This document shows positions 1 to 9,015 of a stretch of DNA of 54,723 nt, one piece after another. Location of the stretch: assembly GCA_041305085.1 (NCBI GenBank), contig JBFYMA010000038.1, forward strand, positions 1 through 54,723, given 5' to 3'. Below the pieces are notes generated by a model. That model saw only the letters and a program-made list of their open reading frames with translations, searched no databases and had not been told where the DNA came from. Source of the DNA: SURF-58 sp041305085. Its GTDB lineage: Archaea; Nanobdellota; Nanobdellia; Woesearchaeales; UBA9642. The first letter of the stretch is position 1. Each line of letters opens with the position of its first letter. A program made the translations under genes and the position numbers.

Positions 1-2
1 AT

Positions 3-89
3 GGGGGCGCTGGGAATTTCTGCTGTGCATTCGAACCCAGATCAACTGGTCTGGAGCCAGTCGTACTAGCCAGGTTGTACTACGCCCCC
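3..89 (-). tRNA. tRNA-Trp (anticodon CCA) with T-loop intron
   Basis: Read on the minus strand, a 7-bp acceptor stem (GGGGGCG with CGCCCCC), a D-stem GTAC/GTAC, an anticodon stem ACTGG/CCAGT with loop CTCCAGA, and a T-stem CTGGG/CCCAG are all perfect. The anticodon is CCA (complement of 52-54), so the tRNA carries tryptophan. The T-loop is 21 nt instead of 7. Removing the 14 nt at 16-29 leaves the normal loop TTCGAAT and a 73-nt tRNA. The variable loop is short, TGAT. No CCA end is encoded. A TATA-like element lies about 26-30 nt upstream. A degraded tRNA is unlikely because every stem is intact. Confidence 0.93.
16..29 (-). other. 14-nt intron in tRNA-Trp at position 59/60
   Basis: The insert TGCACAGCAGAAAT separates A59 from T60. 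T54-T55-C56 before it can pair with GAA inside its 3' end. This leaves bulges AA|T and AT|T, each cut after the second base, as in a relaxed bulge-helix-bulge. Inside the insert TGC and GCA can pair around ACA. The exact boundary may slide by one base because of the repeated T. The intron status is inferred from structure and from agreement with the Leu and His genes. Confidence 0.75.
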
Positions 90-114
90 GGGCATGTTCT
101 GAGAAAAAAAGGAC

Positions 115-124
115 TATTTAAAAA
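115..124 (-). promoter_or_regulatory. TATA box of tRNA-Trp
   Basis: Minus-strand TTTTTAAATA lies 26-35 nt before the tRNA 5' end, the usual archaeal TATA distance. It sits immediately beyond the end of the neighbouring hypothetical gene. Confidence 0.55.
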
Positions 125-125
125 G

Positions 126-620
126 TTAGTTTTTTTCAAAAGAATAATATTCCTTCAGTTGCGGAACCATAAAAAGATAGACTTCTCCTGGCTTAAGCCT
201 GCTTTTTATGTGCTTTAGGAGTTTCTCCTGGCTTTTAAAAAAAATTGCTGCCTGCCCTGCATCCACACTTGCCAAGGTTTGCTCGTCTAGGTATTTTGTC
301 CTGTTTTTAGCCTCAGCATCTACAGAAATTATTGCTTCTTCAAGCTTTATATGCAAGTGTTTTTCTGTTGTGTAAAGCCCTGAATTTTCGTTAAAAATAT
401 AATTTCTGGACTCAATTCCTCTCAAAATAGAAAATATCTGCTTGTCAAGCCATACTGCTTCAAAAAGCTGGCCTGCGTAAATTACCCCTTCATCATCTTG
501 CTCTAAAAATTCGTCTAAAGATTCTCGTATTGCTTGAAAAATCTTTGGCCGTGTATCAGTGTTGAATTTTTGTATTTGGTAAAGCCCTTTTTTTTCAAGA
601 AAATTATGAATTTCTGCCAT
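126..620 (-). CDS. hypothetical protein, 164 aa
   Basis: I do not recognise this protein. It is soluble, with no signal peptide or membrane segment, and is acidic and helix-rich (many E, K and L). It opens MAEIHNFLEK and ends near a hydrophobic EVYLFMV stretch. The size and helical character recall small archaeal DNA-replication accessory proteins such as GINS subunits, but I see no motif to support that. It is the last gene of the minus-strand block that starts with the surface proteins, 38 nt downstream of the 763-aa membrane protein, and may be co-transcribed with it. The tRNA-Trp promoter overlaps its 3' flank. Confidence 0.6.
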   Translation of the reverse strand: MAEIHNFLEKKGLYQIQKFNTDTRPKIFQAIRESLDEFLEQDDEGVIYAGQLFEAVWLDKQIFSILRGIESRNYIFNENSGLYTTEKHLHIKLEEAIISVDAEAKNRTKYLDEQTLASVDAGQAAIFFKSQEKLLKHIKSRLKPGEVYLFMVPQLKEYYSFEKN

Positions 621-658
621 TTTTATTTATGTTATTGCTATTTTTTGCTGCCTTGTTT

Positions 659-2950
659 TTATTGCTTTTTCTTTCGCCTGTTGTGGACAACAAATATGAA
701 AAAGAAAACTGCCAGAATTAATAAAAATATAATAAGGTTTATTGCCCAGAACCATGGCTTTATGTAGTCCCAAAACACAAATTCAGGCACATCAACAACC
801 CTGAGTGTTATGGGCTGGCTTGTGGTGCTCTGGCCAAATGCATCTGTTGCTGTAAACATTACTGTTTCCTCTCCAAACCAGTCTTTTTCAGGAGAAAAAA
901 TTATTGTATCCTCTTCTATTGAAGAAATTATGTGCTCTGCAGGGCTGACGCTGTACTCCAAAAGATCCATGTCAGGGTCTTCTACATGCTCTGAAATGTT
1001 GAAATAATAATCAGTATCCTCTGCCCATTGCAAAATATTGCTTTCTTCTGTTGGCGTAACATAGTTTTCAGGCTGGGGAATAAAAGGAAGCCCTCCCAGG
1101 CCAAAAACAAGCGCTGCTGTAACCACAAATAATGCAATCAGCAATATAAGAAGGGTTTGGTATTTTTTTACTTTTGCAGAAACCTTGTAAGGATATTTTG
1201 GCGCAGTTGCCTTTACAGCAATAAGCACCACAATCACTATTATCAGTATGCATATCAGGAAAAACATTGTTGTTGTGGCTGGATTGAATTTGAAAAATTT
1301 CACAATTGCCTCGAAAGCCTTTTCAAAGCCAGATTTATCCTTTAGCACAATGTTTAATGAATATTCATATTGATGACCTGTTGTCTCGGCAAAAAATATA
1401 AACACAACTGGATATGAGCCTTCAGGTATCTGTGAATGGTCCTCAAATTCTATTGCTAGTTTTCTTGTTTCGCCTGCAAAAAGCTCAATTTCATATTCTG
1501 AAAACCTTGCCCATTCAGGACCTTCAAATTCTATTGAGTATTTTTCATACTGCAATCCTTTGTTTGAAATGGTTATCTGCTTTTCAAAGTTCTGATAGTT
1601 GATTGCAACATCTTTTTTTTGCATCTCAAGAAGTGTGCAGGAGTATTCTGAAACTCCTTTGTACTCTATTGGAACAGCATCAAGCTCCCAGTTGTCCAGT
1701 ATTGCCTTTATCCAAATGTAATGCTTCTGGTCATCCCTTGGATTTTCAATCGTTATGTTTACAGTTTTTGACTCGCCAGGCCCTAAAAATATTGTTTGAG
1801 GCTCAATATCTGCAAAGTCTGCTCCATCGACGACCAGCAGGAGTTCCTGTCCTTGCTGTGCATTGTTCCTTATCTCAGCCTGGACAAAATCCTTGCTGTT
1901 GCAGGACAAAATGTTTTGTGCACTGCTGTCAACAGAAATGCCTATGTCATAGCAGAGTTTTGTTGCAAGGCTTAAGGAAGCATTTGCAGATGCTTTTCCT
2001 ATTTCTGTTCCTGCAAAAACAGCTATTTTGTATTCACCCTGATTGTTTGCAGGGCTTACTGCAACATCAAACTGCTTTTGCTCTTTTCCATTCAAAGAAA
2101 CTGTTCCAGAAAAATCCCCTATAAATCCTGGCTTGCTTACCTGGAGCGTGTAGTTATTGGGCGTGTCTGCATCATTTCTTATCACAAAAGACAGAAGGCC
2201 GCTTGTCTCCTGGCAGAATTCTGCCTGGCTGTCCTCGTGCCCTGCAAACCACATCGAAAATCCATAATCCTGTTCTATCTCCAGATTATGATTAATAACT
2301 GCTCTTAGATTGGTTCCTTTGGTTTTTACTTCAAATTTTGCATTGTGGCTGCCGTATATCGAGCAGTCAGGCCTGTAATTTATTGATATATTCTTGATTT
2401 CAAAAGGCTTTAGCACAAAGCTTTCCTGTTCTTTGCCATCTGCAAAATAAGTGTACTCATCGTCAAAAGGCCCTGTGTTCTGGATATACAGGTTATAGTT
2501 AACAACTGTGCAGGGCTTTATGGATTCATTTTCTCCTATATGCGGAACAAGCGCTGCTTTAAGGTTTTGGCAGCTTCCTATTTTTAGCTGTTTTGAAAAG
2601 GTTTGTTTGGCTCCTGAAAGGCTTGTTACTGTAAACTCTATCTCTGTTTCCTGGTTTTTTGTGCCGCAGGGAATGCTTATGATGTAGTCAACTTTTGCAG
2701 AGCCTCCTTTGGCTGCAAAAACTATTGGCTGACCAATCTCTATAAAACTGCTTTGGGAATCTATTCTATACCATTCATCTTCTCCTGTATTGTATACTGT
2801 GAAAGAGTCGGAGAGTATCTGGCAGCTGCATGCCTCGAGGCTGTTTTTTTCTGTGTATACTGCAAAAGGCTGATTCTGGGCAGCAGCAAAAGAACTAGCA
2901 AGAATTATAATGCTAAGTATATATACTAAGGTTTTTGGCAAATATTTCAT
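659..2950 (-). CDS. membrane-anchored Ig-like surface protein (NEW3/COG1470-like), 763 aa
   Basis: The protein has an N-terminal signal segment (KTLVYILSIIILASSFAAA) and then repeated beta-sandwich segments of the type seen in NPCBM-associated NEW3 and archaeal surface proteins. Recurrent signs are phrases such as KTVNITIENP and the polar, Asn-rich strands. A hydrophobic helix lies near residue 590, a second near 625, then a cadherin-like Ig domain, and a last helix before the basic tail HNRRKKKQ. The far upstream in-frame start is TTG, so I chose the ATG at 2950, directly before the signal segment. Three similar surface proteins follow upstream on the same strand. A substrate of AglB is plausible because it has several NxS/T sites. 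No enzymatic motif is seen. Confidence 0.75.
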   Translation of the reverse strand: MKYLPKTLVYILSIIILASSFAAAQNQPFAVYTEKNSLEACSCQILSDSFTVYNTGEDEWYRIDSQSSFIEIGQPIVFAAKGGSAKVDYIISIPCGTKNQETEIEFTVTSLSGAKQTFSKQLKIGSCQNLKAALVPHIGENESIKPCTVVNYNLYIQNTGPFDDEYTYFADGKEQESFVLKPFEIKNISINYRPDCSIYGSHNAKFEVKTKGTNLRAVINHNLEIEQDYGFSMWFAGHEDSQAEFCQETSGLLSFVIRNDADTPNNYTLQVSKPGFIGDFSGTVSLNGKEQKQFDVAVSPANNQGEYKIAVFAGTEIGKASANASLSLATKLCYDIGISVDSSAQNILSCNSKDFVQAEIRNNAQQGQELLLVVDGADFADIEPQTIFLGPGESKTVNITIENPRDDQKHYIWIKAILDNWELDAVPIEYKGVSEYSCTLLEMQKKDVAINYQNFEKQITISNKGLQYEKYSIEFEGPEWARFSEYEIELFAGETRKLAIEFEDHSQIPEGSYPVVFIFFAETTGHQYEYSLNIVLKDKSGFEKAFEAIVKFFKFNPATTTMFFLICILIIVIVVLIAVKATAPKYPYKVSAKVKKYQTLLILLIALFVVTAALVFGLGGLPFIPQPENYVTPTEESNILQWAEDTDYYFNISEHVEDPDMDLLEYSVSPAEHIISSIEEDTIIFSPEKDWFGEETVMFTATDAFGQSTTSQPITLRVVDVPEFVFWDYIKPWFWAINLIIFLLILAVFFFIFVVHNRRKKKQ

Positions 2951-2993
2951 TTTGCATTTTAACAATAAATTTTAAAAAAAATAAAAAAAGGAT

Positions 2994-4304
2994 TTAGTAA
3001 TAGGTTTGGGTTTCCTCCTCTTTTTCGCTTGACCCTCTAAGCTTGCTGAAGCCTATAATCAGGCCGAGTATTATAAGGATTATCACCAAAATTATCAATC
3101 CTATTGTTAATCCATCCTGGACTTTTCCCCAATCAGTCCTTCTGTTTGCAGGCTCTGTTATTGTGGCTGTCACAGCCTTCTGGAAGCTGCCCTGTGGAGT
3201 GTCTATTGATATCACAAAAGACTTGTCACCTGTTGGGGCATCTTCTTTTGCAGTCACTGTAAGCAATACTGTCTCTTTTGATTCGCTGTTTACAACTGCA
3301 ACTGAGGATGGCTCTATCTTGTAGGTTGCCCAGTCTGCAAGCCCTGTTACCACAACTGTGTACGTCTTAGAGCTCTTGCCTGTGTTCTCTATGAGTATTG
3401 GGAATATTGCTGATGTTCCTGCAGCTATCTCCTGGGAAGGTGTTACTGTTATGATTGATTTGTCCTCCTGGGCTGATGCTGTTTTCTCCTCAACAATCTT
3501 CACTGTTCCTTTTGCTGTTGCCTCATAGTACTTATCAAATTCCACAGTTACCAATACCTCATATGTTCCTGGCTTTGCATCCATTGGAACCCTCAAAAGG
3601 AGCTCTTCAAATGTCTGGAACTCGTCAGATTCTATTTCATCATCGCTGTCAAGGTATTGTGTGTCCTGGATGTTGAGTGCAGGCACAGATACTGTAACCT
3701 TGAGATCATCAATTGTATCGTCTCCAAGATTCTCAACCCTTACCAATCCTGTGAATGCCCTTCCAGCCACAACTTCCTGTGGGCTGAACGAGAAGTCATC
3801 AATCCTTATTGCGCTTTCACTGTCTATTCCTTCTATCCTTATCTGGTAGGTGTTTTCATAGGAAAAGCTGTCTGCATCCCTTACAGATACTCTGAGCTTG
3901 TAGTAGTCATTGTCATCTTTTTCCATGTCTTCAGGTATTTTTAAGGAAAGCTCTATTGTGTCTGAGTCTCCTTCTTTAAGGTCTATGCCTCCTTCAAAGT
4001 CATAGGTCATGTCCCATCTTTTGTTGCTGTACTTGTCTCCTGAAATCTGTGCTGAGATTTCAAGGTTATCTATTTCTGTGTTAGCATGAACCTTGACCTT
4101 TACGTCAAACTCCTGGCCTCTTTCCATAACAAGGTTGTCGCTGTGTGAAAATTCTCCATCAGCAGGAACAAGCGACACTTCGTCACCATCTATTTTTACC
4201 CAGGTTATGTCCAGGCTATCACTAAGCGCCGCAAAGGTGCTTGGCACCAGTGCCAACACAAAAAGTGTTAGAATCATTGCAGAAAATGTTTTCCATCCGT
4301 TCAT
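2994..4304 (-). CDS. S-layer-like CARDB/NEW3 protein with C-terminal membrane anchor, 436 aa
   Basis: A clear signal peptide (TFSAMILTLFVLALVPSTFA) is followed by about 360 residues of beta-rich sequence in three or four repeats. These resemble the archaeal S-layer-related COG1361 and NEW3 domains: conserved phrases include LRVSVRDAD, GLVRVENLGDDTI and IFPILIENTGKSSKTY. A single helix (TIGLIILVIILIILGLIIGF) and a short acidic cytoplasmic tail close it. The ATG has GGGGGTAGG about 6 nt upstream and a TATA-like TTTATAAAT about 75 nt upstream. It probably acts outside the cell, anchored in the membrane. It shares its domain type with the two flanking surface proteins. The exact ligand is unknown. 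Confidence 0.78.
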   Translation of the reverse strand: MNGWKTFSAMILTLFVLALVPSTFAALSDSLDITWVKIDGDEVSLVPADGEFSHSDNLVMERGQEFDVKVKVHANTEIDNLEISAQISGDKYSNKRWDMTYDFEGGIDLKEGDSDTIELSLKIPEDMEKDDNDYYKLRVSVRDADSFSYENTYQIRIEGIDSESAIRIDDFSFSPQEVVAGRAFTGLVRVENLGDDTIDDLKVTVSVPALNIQDTQYLDSDDEIESDEFQTFEELLLRVPMDAKPGTYEVLVTVEFDKYYEATAKGTVKIVEEKTASAQEDKSIITVTPSQEIAAGTSAIFPILIENTGKSSKTYTVVVTGLADWATYKIEPSSVAVVNSESKETVLLTVTAKEDAPTGDKSFVISIDTPQGSFQKAVTATITEPANRRTDWGKVQDGLTIGLIILVIILIILGLIIGFSKLRGSSEKEEETQTYY

Positions 4305-4437
4305 TTTTTCCTACCCCCGTAGTTTTATTTTTTTATTGGTTTTTTGGTTATCTTCTTCAATAACTTTCAATTATTTATAAATTTTTCGTTCGTTAACCAT
4401 TGTCGAGTGATTACTGTTTGTTTCTATTTGGAAGTTT

Positions 4438-7400
4438 TTATTCCACTGTGAAGTATCTGTACTTAACTCTGGTCTTTCCATCATTTCCAATCACAAGCTT
4501 CATATAGTATTCCCCTTTTGGAGCATCATAGACTGGAATCATCAACTGTTTTCTTGTGCTGTCCCCCTCATCCAAGGAAAAGGATGATGTTTTTCTCTTT
4601 ATTCCCAGTTCTGGAATCATCGCTGTTACAGTCATATCTTTCTCGTCTGTCTCTCCATCATTCTTAACCACCAGGCTTACAACAATATCCTCGTTGCCTA
4701 CAGATGCATACTGCCTGTTGCTGTAAATTCCATATATATCAATCTCTCCAACATAAGTTGACTCTGTAATCTTTTCTTCCTGCTCCTTTAGCATCGTAAC
4801 GATTGTTGAATCCTGCGCTGTGTTTCCATAAATGTCTGTAACAGTAAGCCTTAATGAATATATCTTTTGGTTTCCTGAATATGAATAGACAACATAAGGC
4901 TGGGTTGTTGTCTCTGTATGCCCGTCTCCAAACTCAAAAAAGTATTCTAGGATATCTCCATGAGAGCCTGAGGCATCAATGTTCAAATCCTGCTTTGGAT
5001 AAGCTGTATATGGCCCTCCTACATCAGCAGAAAGCTGTGAAGTGTGCTGCTTTACAGTTATTATAATTGTCTCGCTGTCTGAAAGCTCTCCATCGCTGGC
5101 AGTGAATGTTACATCATAGCTTCCTATCTGCAGGCTTGTAGGAGTCCACTCAAAGTGTCCAGCTAAAAAGCTTGCACCATCAGGAAGATTTGAAGCAGTT
5201 ATTCCAAGAGTGTCATTGTCAGAATCGCTTGCAGAAACATCAAATAAAAGGGTTTCTCCTGCAAAAACAATCTTGTTTCCTATTGGTGCAAGTACAGGCG
5301 CATGGTTCTCATGCTGGCCCTCCAATACGTCAACTTTTATTGTGTCTAAATCGCTGTCCCCGTCCCAGTCAGTGAGCTTAAAAATTATTATGCCATGCCC
5401 TTTTTGCAGTCCAGTGATGACGAGCTGCTTGCCTTCAAGCACTGCATCAAAATAATCAGATGTCTGCTCGATTTCCCAGTAAATGTCATCTGTCTGAGAA
5501 TATTCATCCTCTTTGTCGTATTCATGCTTTGAAAGGTCTATGGCTATTGTTTCTCCCTCTGTTACCTCAACGTCTGCAATTGGAGGGGTTATCTCAGGAG
5601 GATTGTTCTTTATCAAAAGGTCCGCCTGCCTTTGCCCTCCGCTTCCATCAGTAAAATTAAAGGCAAAAGTGAATATCTGGCTCTGGCCGATAAATCCATA
5701 GCTTAAGGGTATTGGCGTAAGCCTGTACCTGAATTTTTGCTCATGCAAGCCAATTTTGTCAAGCTCTGCTGCTTCGTGCCCCTGGCTCACAAGAGCTGCT
5801 TTTGTTACAATATCCTGTGTTATCACCGAGTTTGTATTTTTCTCTACAACCTTAAACTCAACATAGAGGTTTTCTCCCCTGAAAAACTCATAGGATTCTG
5901 TTTCAAATGATGGGTCAGAAAAAACTTTCAGGTCTTCTATTTCATATCTTTCCTTATAGACTGTAAAGAAGAACTTTGGCTCTTTGTCAAGGTCGCTTAT
6001 ATAGCCTAGCTTTTCAGCTGTTGCATAGACAGAAAAGTTGCCAGTGCTTTCCATAACTCTTTCAACCCTGCAGTTTCCAAGCCTGTTTGTCAGGCATTCT
6101 CCATATTCTGAGTCATCGCCAAAAAATATCTTTACATCTGCATTCTTTAAAGGAACCCCTTCTGCTTTTACAAGAACGCTGCAGGTCTGCTCATGGCCTT
6201 CAACGATTTTATCAAAGCAGCTTATATCATCAACATCCAGCTTTGCAGTAACTGTTATTGTCTTTGTTTTTGAGTCTTTGAGCTTTCCATCGCTCACCTC
6301 AAGCTTTACAGGATATTTTCCTGGCTCTGCATATGCATAGATTGTATTCTTCTCAAAGCTGTCAAAAAGACCGTCGTTGTCAAAATCCCATGAATATGTT
6401 AATTCATCACCGTCAGGGTCGCTGGAGAGCAAGCCGTCAAACTTTATCTGCTGGAATATTTTTGGGTTTTTTGGAGTGTATGAAAAATCAGCAACAGGAG
6501 GATGATTTTCCTGTATATGCTCTTTTACAGTTATGGTTTTTTTTGCAATGCTGCTGGCTCCTTCATTGTCCACAACCTTTAGTGTTATAATATAGTCTCC
6601 TGGCTGGGCAAATGTTTTTTCTGCAGTTATTCCTTGAGCAAAAGGAACCATGCCATCATTAGCATACCAGTAATACTTTTCTATTGAGCCGTCTGGGTCA
6701 AAGCTTTGTGATGCATCAAAGTCTACTGTTAAGGGAGCATAACCAGTCTGAGGGTTTGCTGTAAATAGAGCCGTTGGAGCCTCGTTTGTTTCAACTTTGA
6801 TTACAAGTATTTGTATGCTTTTTGAAATCTGGTCATCATCATAGTCTTTTGCAGTGCAGGTTGCCATGTATAATCCTGGCTCTGCATATGTGTGCTGTGT
6901 GTTTGGGTTTGAGGATATTTTTCCATCTCCGAAATCCCAGAAATAGCTTATAGGGCTGTTTCCTCCCACTGCATTGCACGTAAATGTAACTGTCAAAGAT
7001 GCTGTTCCTGTTTTTGGGTTTGCAGTGATTGCTATGGAGCTAAAGTCGACATCGTTGTATGCTGGAAGCACTGTCAGCTCAAGCGTATAAGTCATGGAAT
7101 TATACTTGTCTTTTGCATCAATCACTATCAGGTATTTTCCAGAAGTCTTATAATCCTGCTCTGAGAGAGTAATTGTTGCTTCTTCTGCATTAACTCCAGA
7201 AGGAAGCTTTGTAAATGGAACAATATTTTTTACAAGGCTCTGGGGAGAAACGGTCTGCCTGTAAAAGTTGATCTGGTATTCCAGTTCAGGGCCTCCAACT
7301 ATATACTTGAAAGATGCACTTTCTCCTTGGTTTATTGTCAAAAAGTCTCCCTGTGCCTGAGTGTTTTCCCAATGAGATGTTATCACAACTGCACTGGAAT

Positions 7401-7470
7401 TTTGCGCCAGCAATGTTATCATAATCAGGAAAATAATAAGCAAAAAAGCTTTTTTTATAGTATTATTCAT
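4438..7470 (-). CDS. secreted PKD-domain surface protein, 1010 aa
   Basis: The chosen ATG at 7470 is preceded by GGGTGG at a good distance and leads directly into the signal segment KKAFLLIIFLIMITLLAQ. A longer in-frame start would overlap the upstream gene. The protein carries at least three N-terminal PKD domains, each with the WDFGDG or related core (SYFWDFGDGK, YYWYANDG, YSWDFDNDG), a He_PIG/cadherin-like domain (LDTIKVDVLEG then NHAPVLAPIGN), a fourth PKD near residue 840 (YFFEFGDGH) and a C-terminal CARDB-like domain. PKD domains mediate protein-protein or carbohydrate contacts on archaeal surfaces. There is no C-terminal anchor, so it may be released or held by its neighbours. Confidence 0.85.
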   Translation of the reverse strand: MNNTIKKAFLLIIFLIMITLLAQNSSAVVITSHWENTQAQGDFLTINQGESASFKYIVGGPELEYQINFYRQTVSPQSLVKNIVPFTKLPSGVNAEEATITLSEQDYKTSGKYLIVIDAKDKYNSMTYTLELTVLPAYNDVDFSSIAITANPKTGTASLTVTFTCNAVGGNSPISYFWDFGDGKISSNPNTQHTYAEPGLYMATCTAKDYDDDQISKSIQILVIKVETNEAPTALFTANPQTGYAPLTVDFDASQSFDPDGSIEKYYWYANDGMVPFAQGITAEKTFAQPGDYIITLKVVDNEGASSIAKKTITVKEHIQENHPPVADFSYTPKNPKIFQQIKFDGLLSSDPDGDELTYSWDFDNDGLFDSFEKNTIYAYAEPGKYPVKLEVSDGKLKDSKTKTITVTAKLDVDDISCFDKIVEGHEQTCSVLVKAEGVPLKNADVKIFFGDDSEYGECLTNRLGNCRVERVMESTGNFSVYATAEKLGYISDLDKEPKFFFTVYKERYEIEDLKVFSDPSFETESYEFFRGENLYVEFKVVEKNTNSVITQDIVTKAALVSQGHEAAELDKIGLHEQKFRYRLTPIPLSYGFIGQSQIFTFAFNFTDGSGGQRQADLLIKNNPPEITPPIADVEVTEGETIAIDLSKHEYDKEDEYSQTDDIYWEIEQTSDYFDAVLEGKQLVITGLQKGHGIIIFKLTDWDGDSDLDTIKVDVLEGQHENHAPVLAPIGNKIVFAGETLLFDVSASDSDNDTLGITASNLPDGASFLAGHFEWTPTSLQIGSYDVTFTASDGELSDSETIIITVKQHTSQLSADVGGPYTAYPKQDLNIDASGSHGDILEYFFEFGDGHTETTTQPYVVYSYSGNQKIYSLRLTVTDIYGNTAQDSTIVTMLKEQEEKITESTYVGEIDIYGIYSNRQYASVGNEDIVVSLVVKNDGETDEKDMTVTAMIPELGIKRKTSSFSLDEGDSTRKQLMIPVYDAPKGEYYMKLVIGNDGKTRVKYRYFTVE

Positions 7471-7480
7471 TTGTTCCACC

Positions 7481-8854
7481 CTAAAATTTTTTGTTGAGTT
7501 TAAATCCAAAACCATTTACTGGCCTTGAATACTGAAGCGCTGTTCTGGTATAGTTTGGCTCTACGTAAAAGTCTTTTCCCATGTTGATTGGTATGCCTAC
7601 TCTTGCTGCTCCTCCCCATCTTGTCTTTTTGTCTTCAGGAAGGAAGAGAGTGCTAGGCAAGCCTTCAGGATTGCCCAATTCATTGTAGTTCTGCTGGACA
7701 ACGTCAACAGCAGTCTTTGTTCTTGAAACTGCAGGACCTAATCCTATGCTCAGGCCAAAGGGACCAACAAGGTTTTCAAGAGACGCATAAAGCATGGCTT
7801 TTGCGCTTACTCCTGAGCTGGATGTTTTCTCTGTTGTTCTGTGCATAAGGGTTCCATCATTCCTTTTCTGCTCAAAAGTTTGTATTTGCTGCTCTGAAGG
7901 GGTTATTCCCATATCCAGCATCAGCCCAATTGTATAGTCATCCTGTGTCATTCCAAAAGAAAAAACTCCTGCATATGCCGAACCTTCTGAGCTGTAGCCT
8001 ATTCCAAAGTTAACATTAGGCCCTTCTGTTTTTGTTCTTTTTTGGTCTGATTTTTTTGTGGTTTCTTCAAGCTTTTTTATTTTGTAAAGGCCTGCTAATG
8101 CAAAAAGCTTAGCCAAGCCAGCATTTTTCTCAACATTGTCTAACCGCTCATTCTGCTCATCATCTGAGCACTCAATATCATGAAGCCTCTCATATATCTG
8201 GTTGATTGTCTCCTGGGTAATTGTGATATATGTTTTGCCATTTTCCTGTTCAACATCTGCAACCCCCAGAATTTCATCCAGGTCTGCTGGGAACAGTTTT
8301 TGTCCTGTCTCTTTTGAAAAATAAAAAATATCTCCATAGTTTATAACATCTCCTTTGCAGCAATCTGGTTCGTTAATAACTTTTATTGATTTTTTTCCTG
8401 AAGAATCCACAACTATCTCGTAAGAATAGTTCTCGTTTATCCTTGCCAGAACATCACTTCCTTCTGGATAAAACTTTTTTTGCTCATCAACTGTAGTATT
8501 AATTGTATTTGCAAGCACTTGCTCAGGTATTCCAAGAGCTGAATAAATCCATGTGAGAGTCAGCCAGGGCTTGTCCTGAAGGCCGAATGTTTCATACATG
8601 CTGGGATCGATTTTCAAAACATATGCATAAGGAGCTCCTGTTGGGGGCTGGGGAATGTTGTGCTGGACAGCATTTGCTATTCCAGGGACAAACATTGCTA
8701 TTCCTGCTGCTACAGGAAACGCAACACTGGGCTTATGAATGCTGTTTGCAATTCCTTCAAGGTTTTCTTTTAAAGCATCTGCATAGTACAATGCTGAGAA
8801 TTTGAGTTTTTTTCCTAAGCTCCAGCTGCTTTTTGTTTGTTTTTCCTCATTCAT
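7481..8854 (-). CDS. hypothetical exported protein with beta-barrel-like C-terminal half, 457 aa
   Basis: The N-terminus is basic and followed by a hydrophobic stretch (VAFPVAAGIAMFVPGIANAV, about residues 44-63) that may be a late signal or anchor. Residues 65-220 are mixed. A short helical part (NEQNERLDNVEKN) follows. From about 272 to the end the sequence alternates polar and apolar residues with glycine turns, and it closes FGFKLNKKF with an aromatic last residue, the pattern of bacterial outer-membrane beta-barrels. No archaeal family is recognised. A TATA-like TTTATAAAAG lies about 75 nt upstream and a G-rich Shine-Dalgarno precedes the ATG. It heads the surface-protein block. A fibre or adhesion role is also possible. 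Confidence 0.6.
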   Translation of the reverse strand: MNEEKQTKSSWSLGKKLKFSALYYADALKENLEGIANSIHKPSVAFPVAAGIAMFVPGIANAVQHNIPQPPTGAPYAYVLKIDPSMYETFGLQDKPWLTLTWIYSALGIPEQVLANTINTTVDEQKKFYPEGSDVLARINENYSYEIVVDSSGKKSIKVINEPDCCKGDVINYGDIFYFSKETGQKLFPADLDEILGVADVEQENGKTYITITQETINQIYERLHDIECSDDEQNERLDNVEKNAGLAKLFALAGLYKIKKLEETTKKSDQKRTKTEGPNVNFGIGYSSEGSAYAGVFSFGMTQDDYTIGLMLDMGITPSEQQIQTFEQKRNDGTLMHRTTEKTSSSGVSAKAMLYASLENLVGPFGLSIGLGPAVSRTKTAVDVVQQNYNELGNPEGLPSTLFLPEDKKTRWGGAARVGIPINMGKDFYVEPNYTRTALQYSRPVNGFGFKLNKKF

Positions 8855-8924
8855 AAAAAATCATCCCCCAAATATATTCCAAATGTGTTGATTAACTACT
8901 GTGAAGTGAGAGTAATTATTCGGC

Positions 8925-8934
8925 TTTTATAAAT
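8925..8934 (-). promoter_or_regulatory. TATA box before the surface-protein block
   Basis: Minus-strand TTTATAAAAG about 75 nt upstream of the ATG at 8854. It would start a transcript with a leader of about 50 nt running into the surface-protein genes. Confidence 0.45.
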
Positions 8935-9015
8935 CTTATGATTGTAACCACTTTAAAATGGTGTAAAAATAGCGGTACTGGCAAATTCATTCAAACCAAA
9001 GCCACATATTTTTGT

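Noticed and set aside
3..89. tRNA-Trp as a pseudogene because of its odd T-loop
   Set aside because: All stems pair, the promoter is present and the same insertion position is found in two other intact tRNAs.
1414..2308. Overlapping frames on the plus strand within the surface-protein genes
   Set aside because: They mirror the real genes on the other strand, have no ribosome-binding sites and no recognisable domains.
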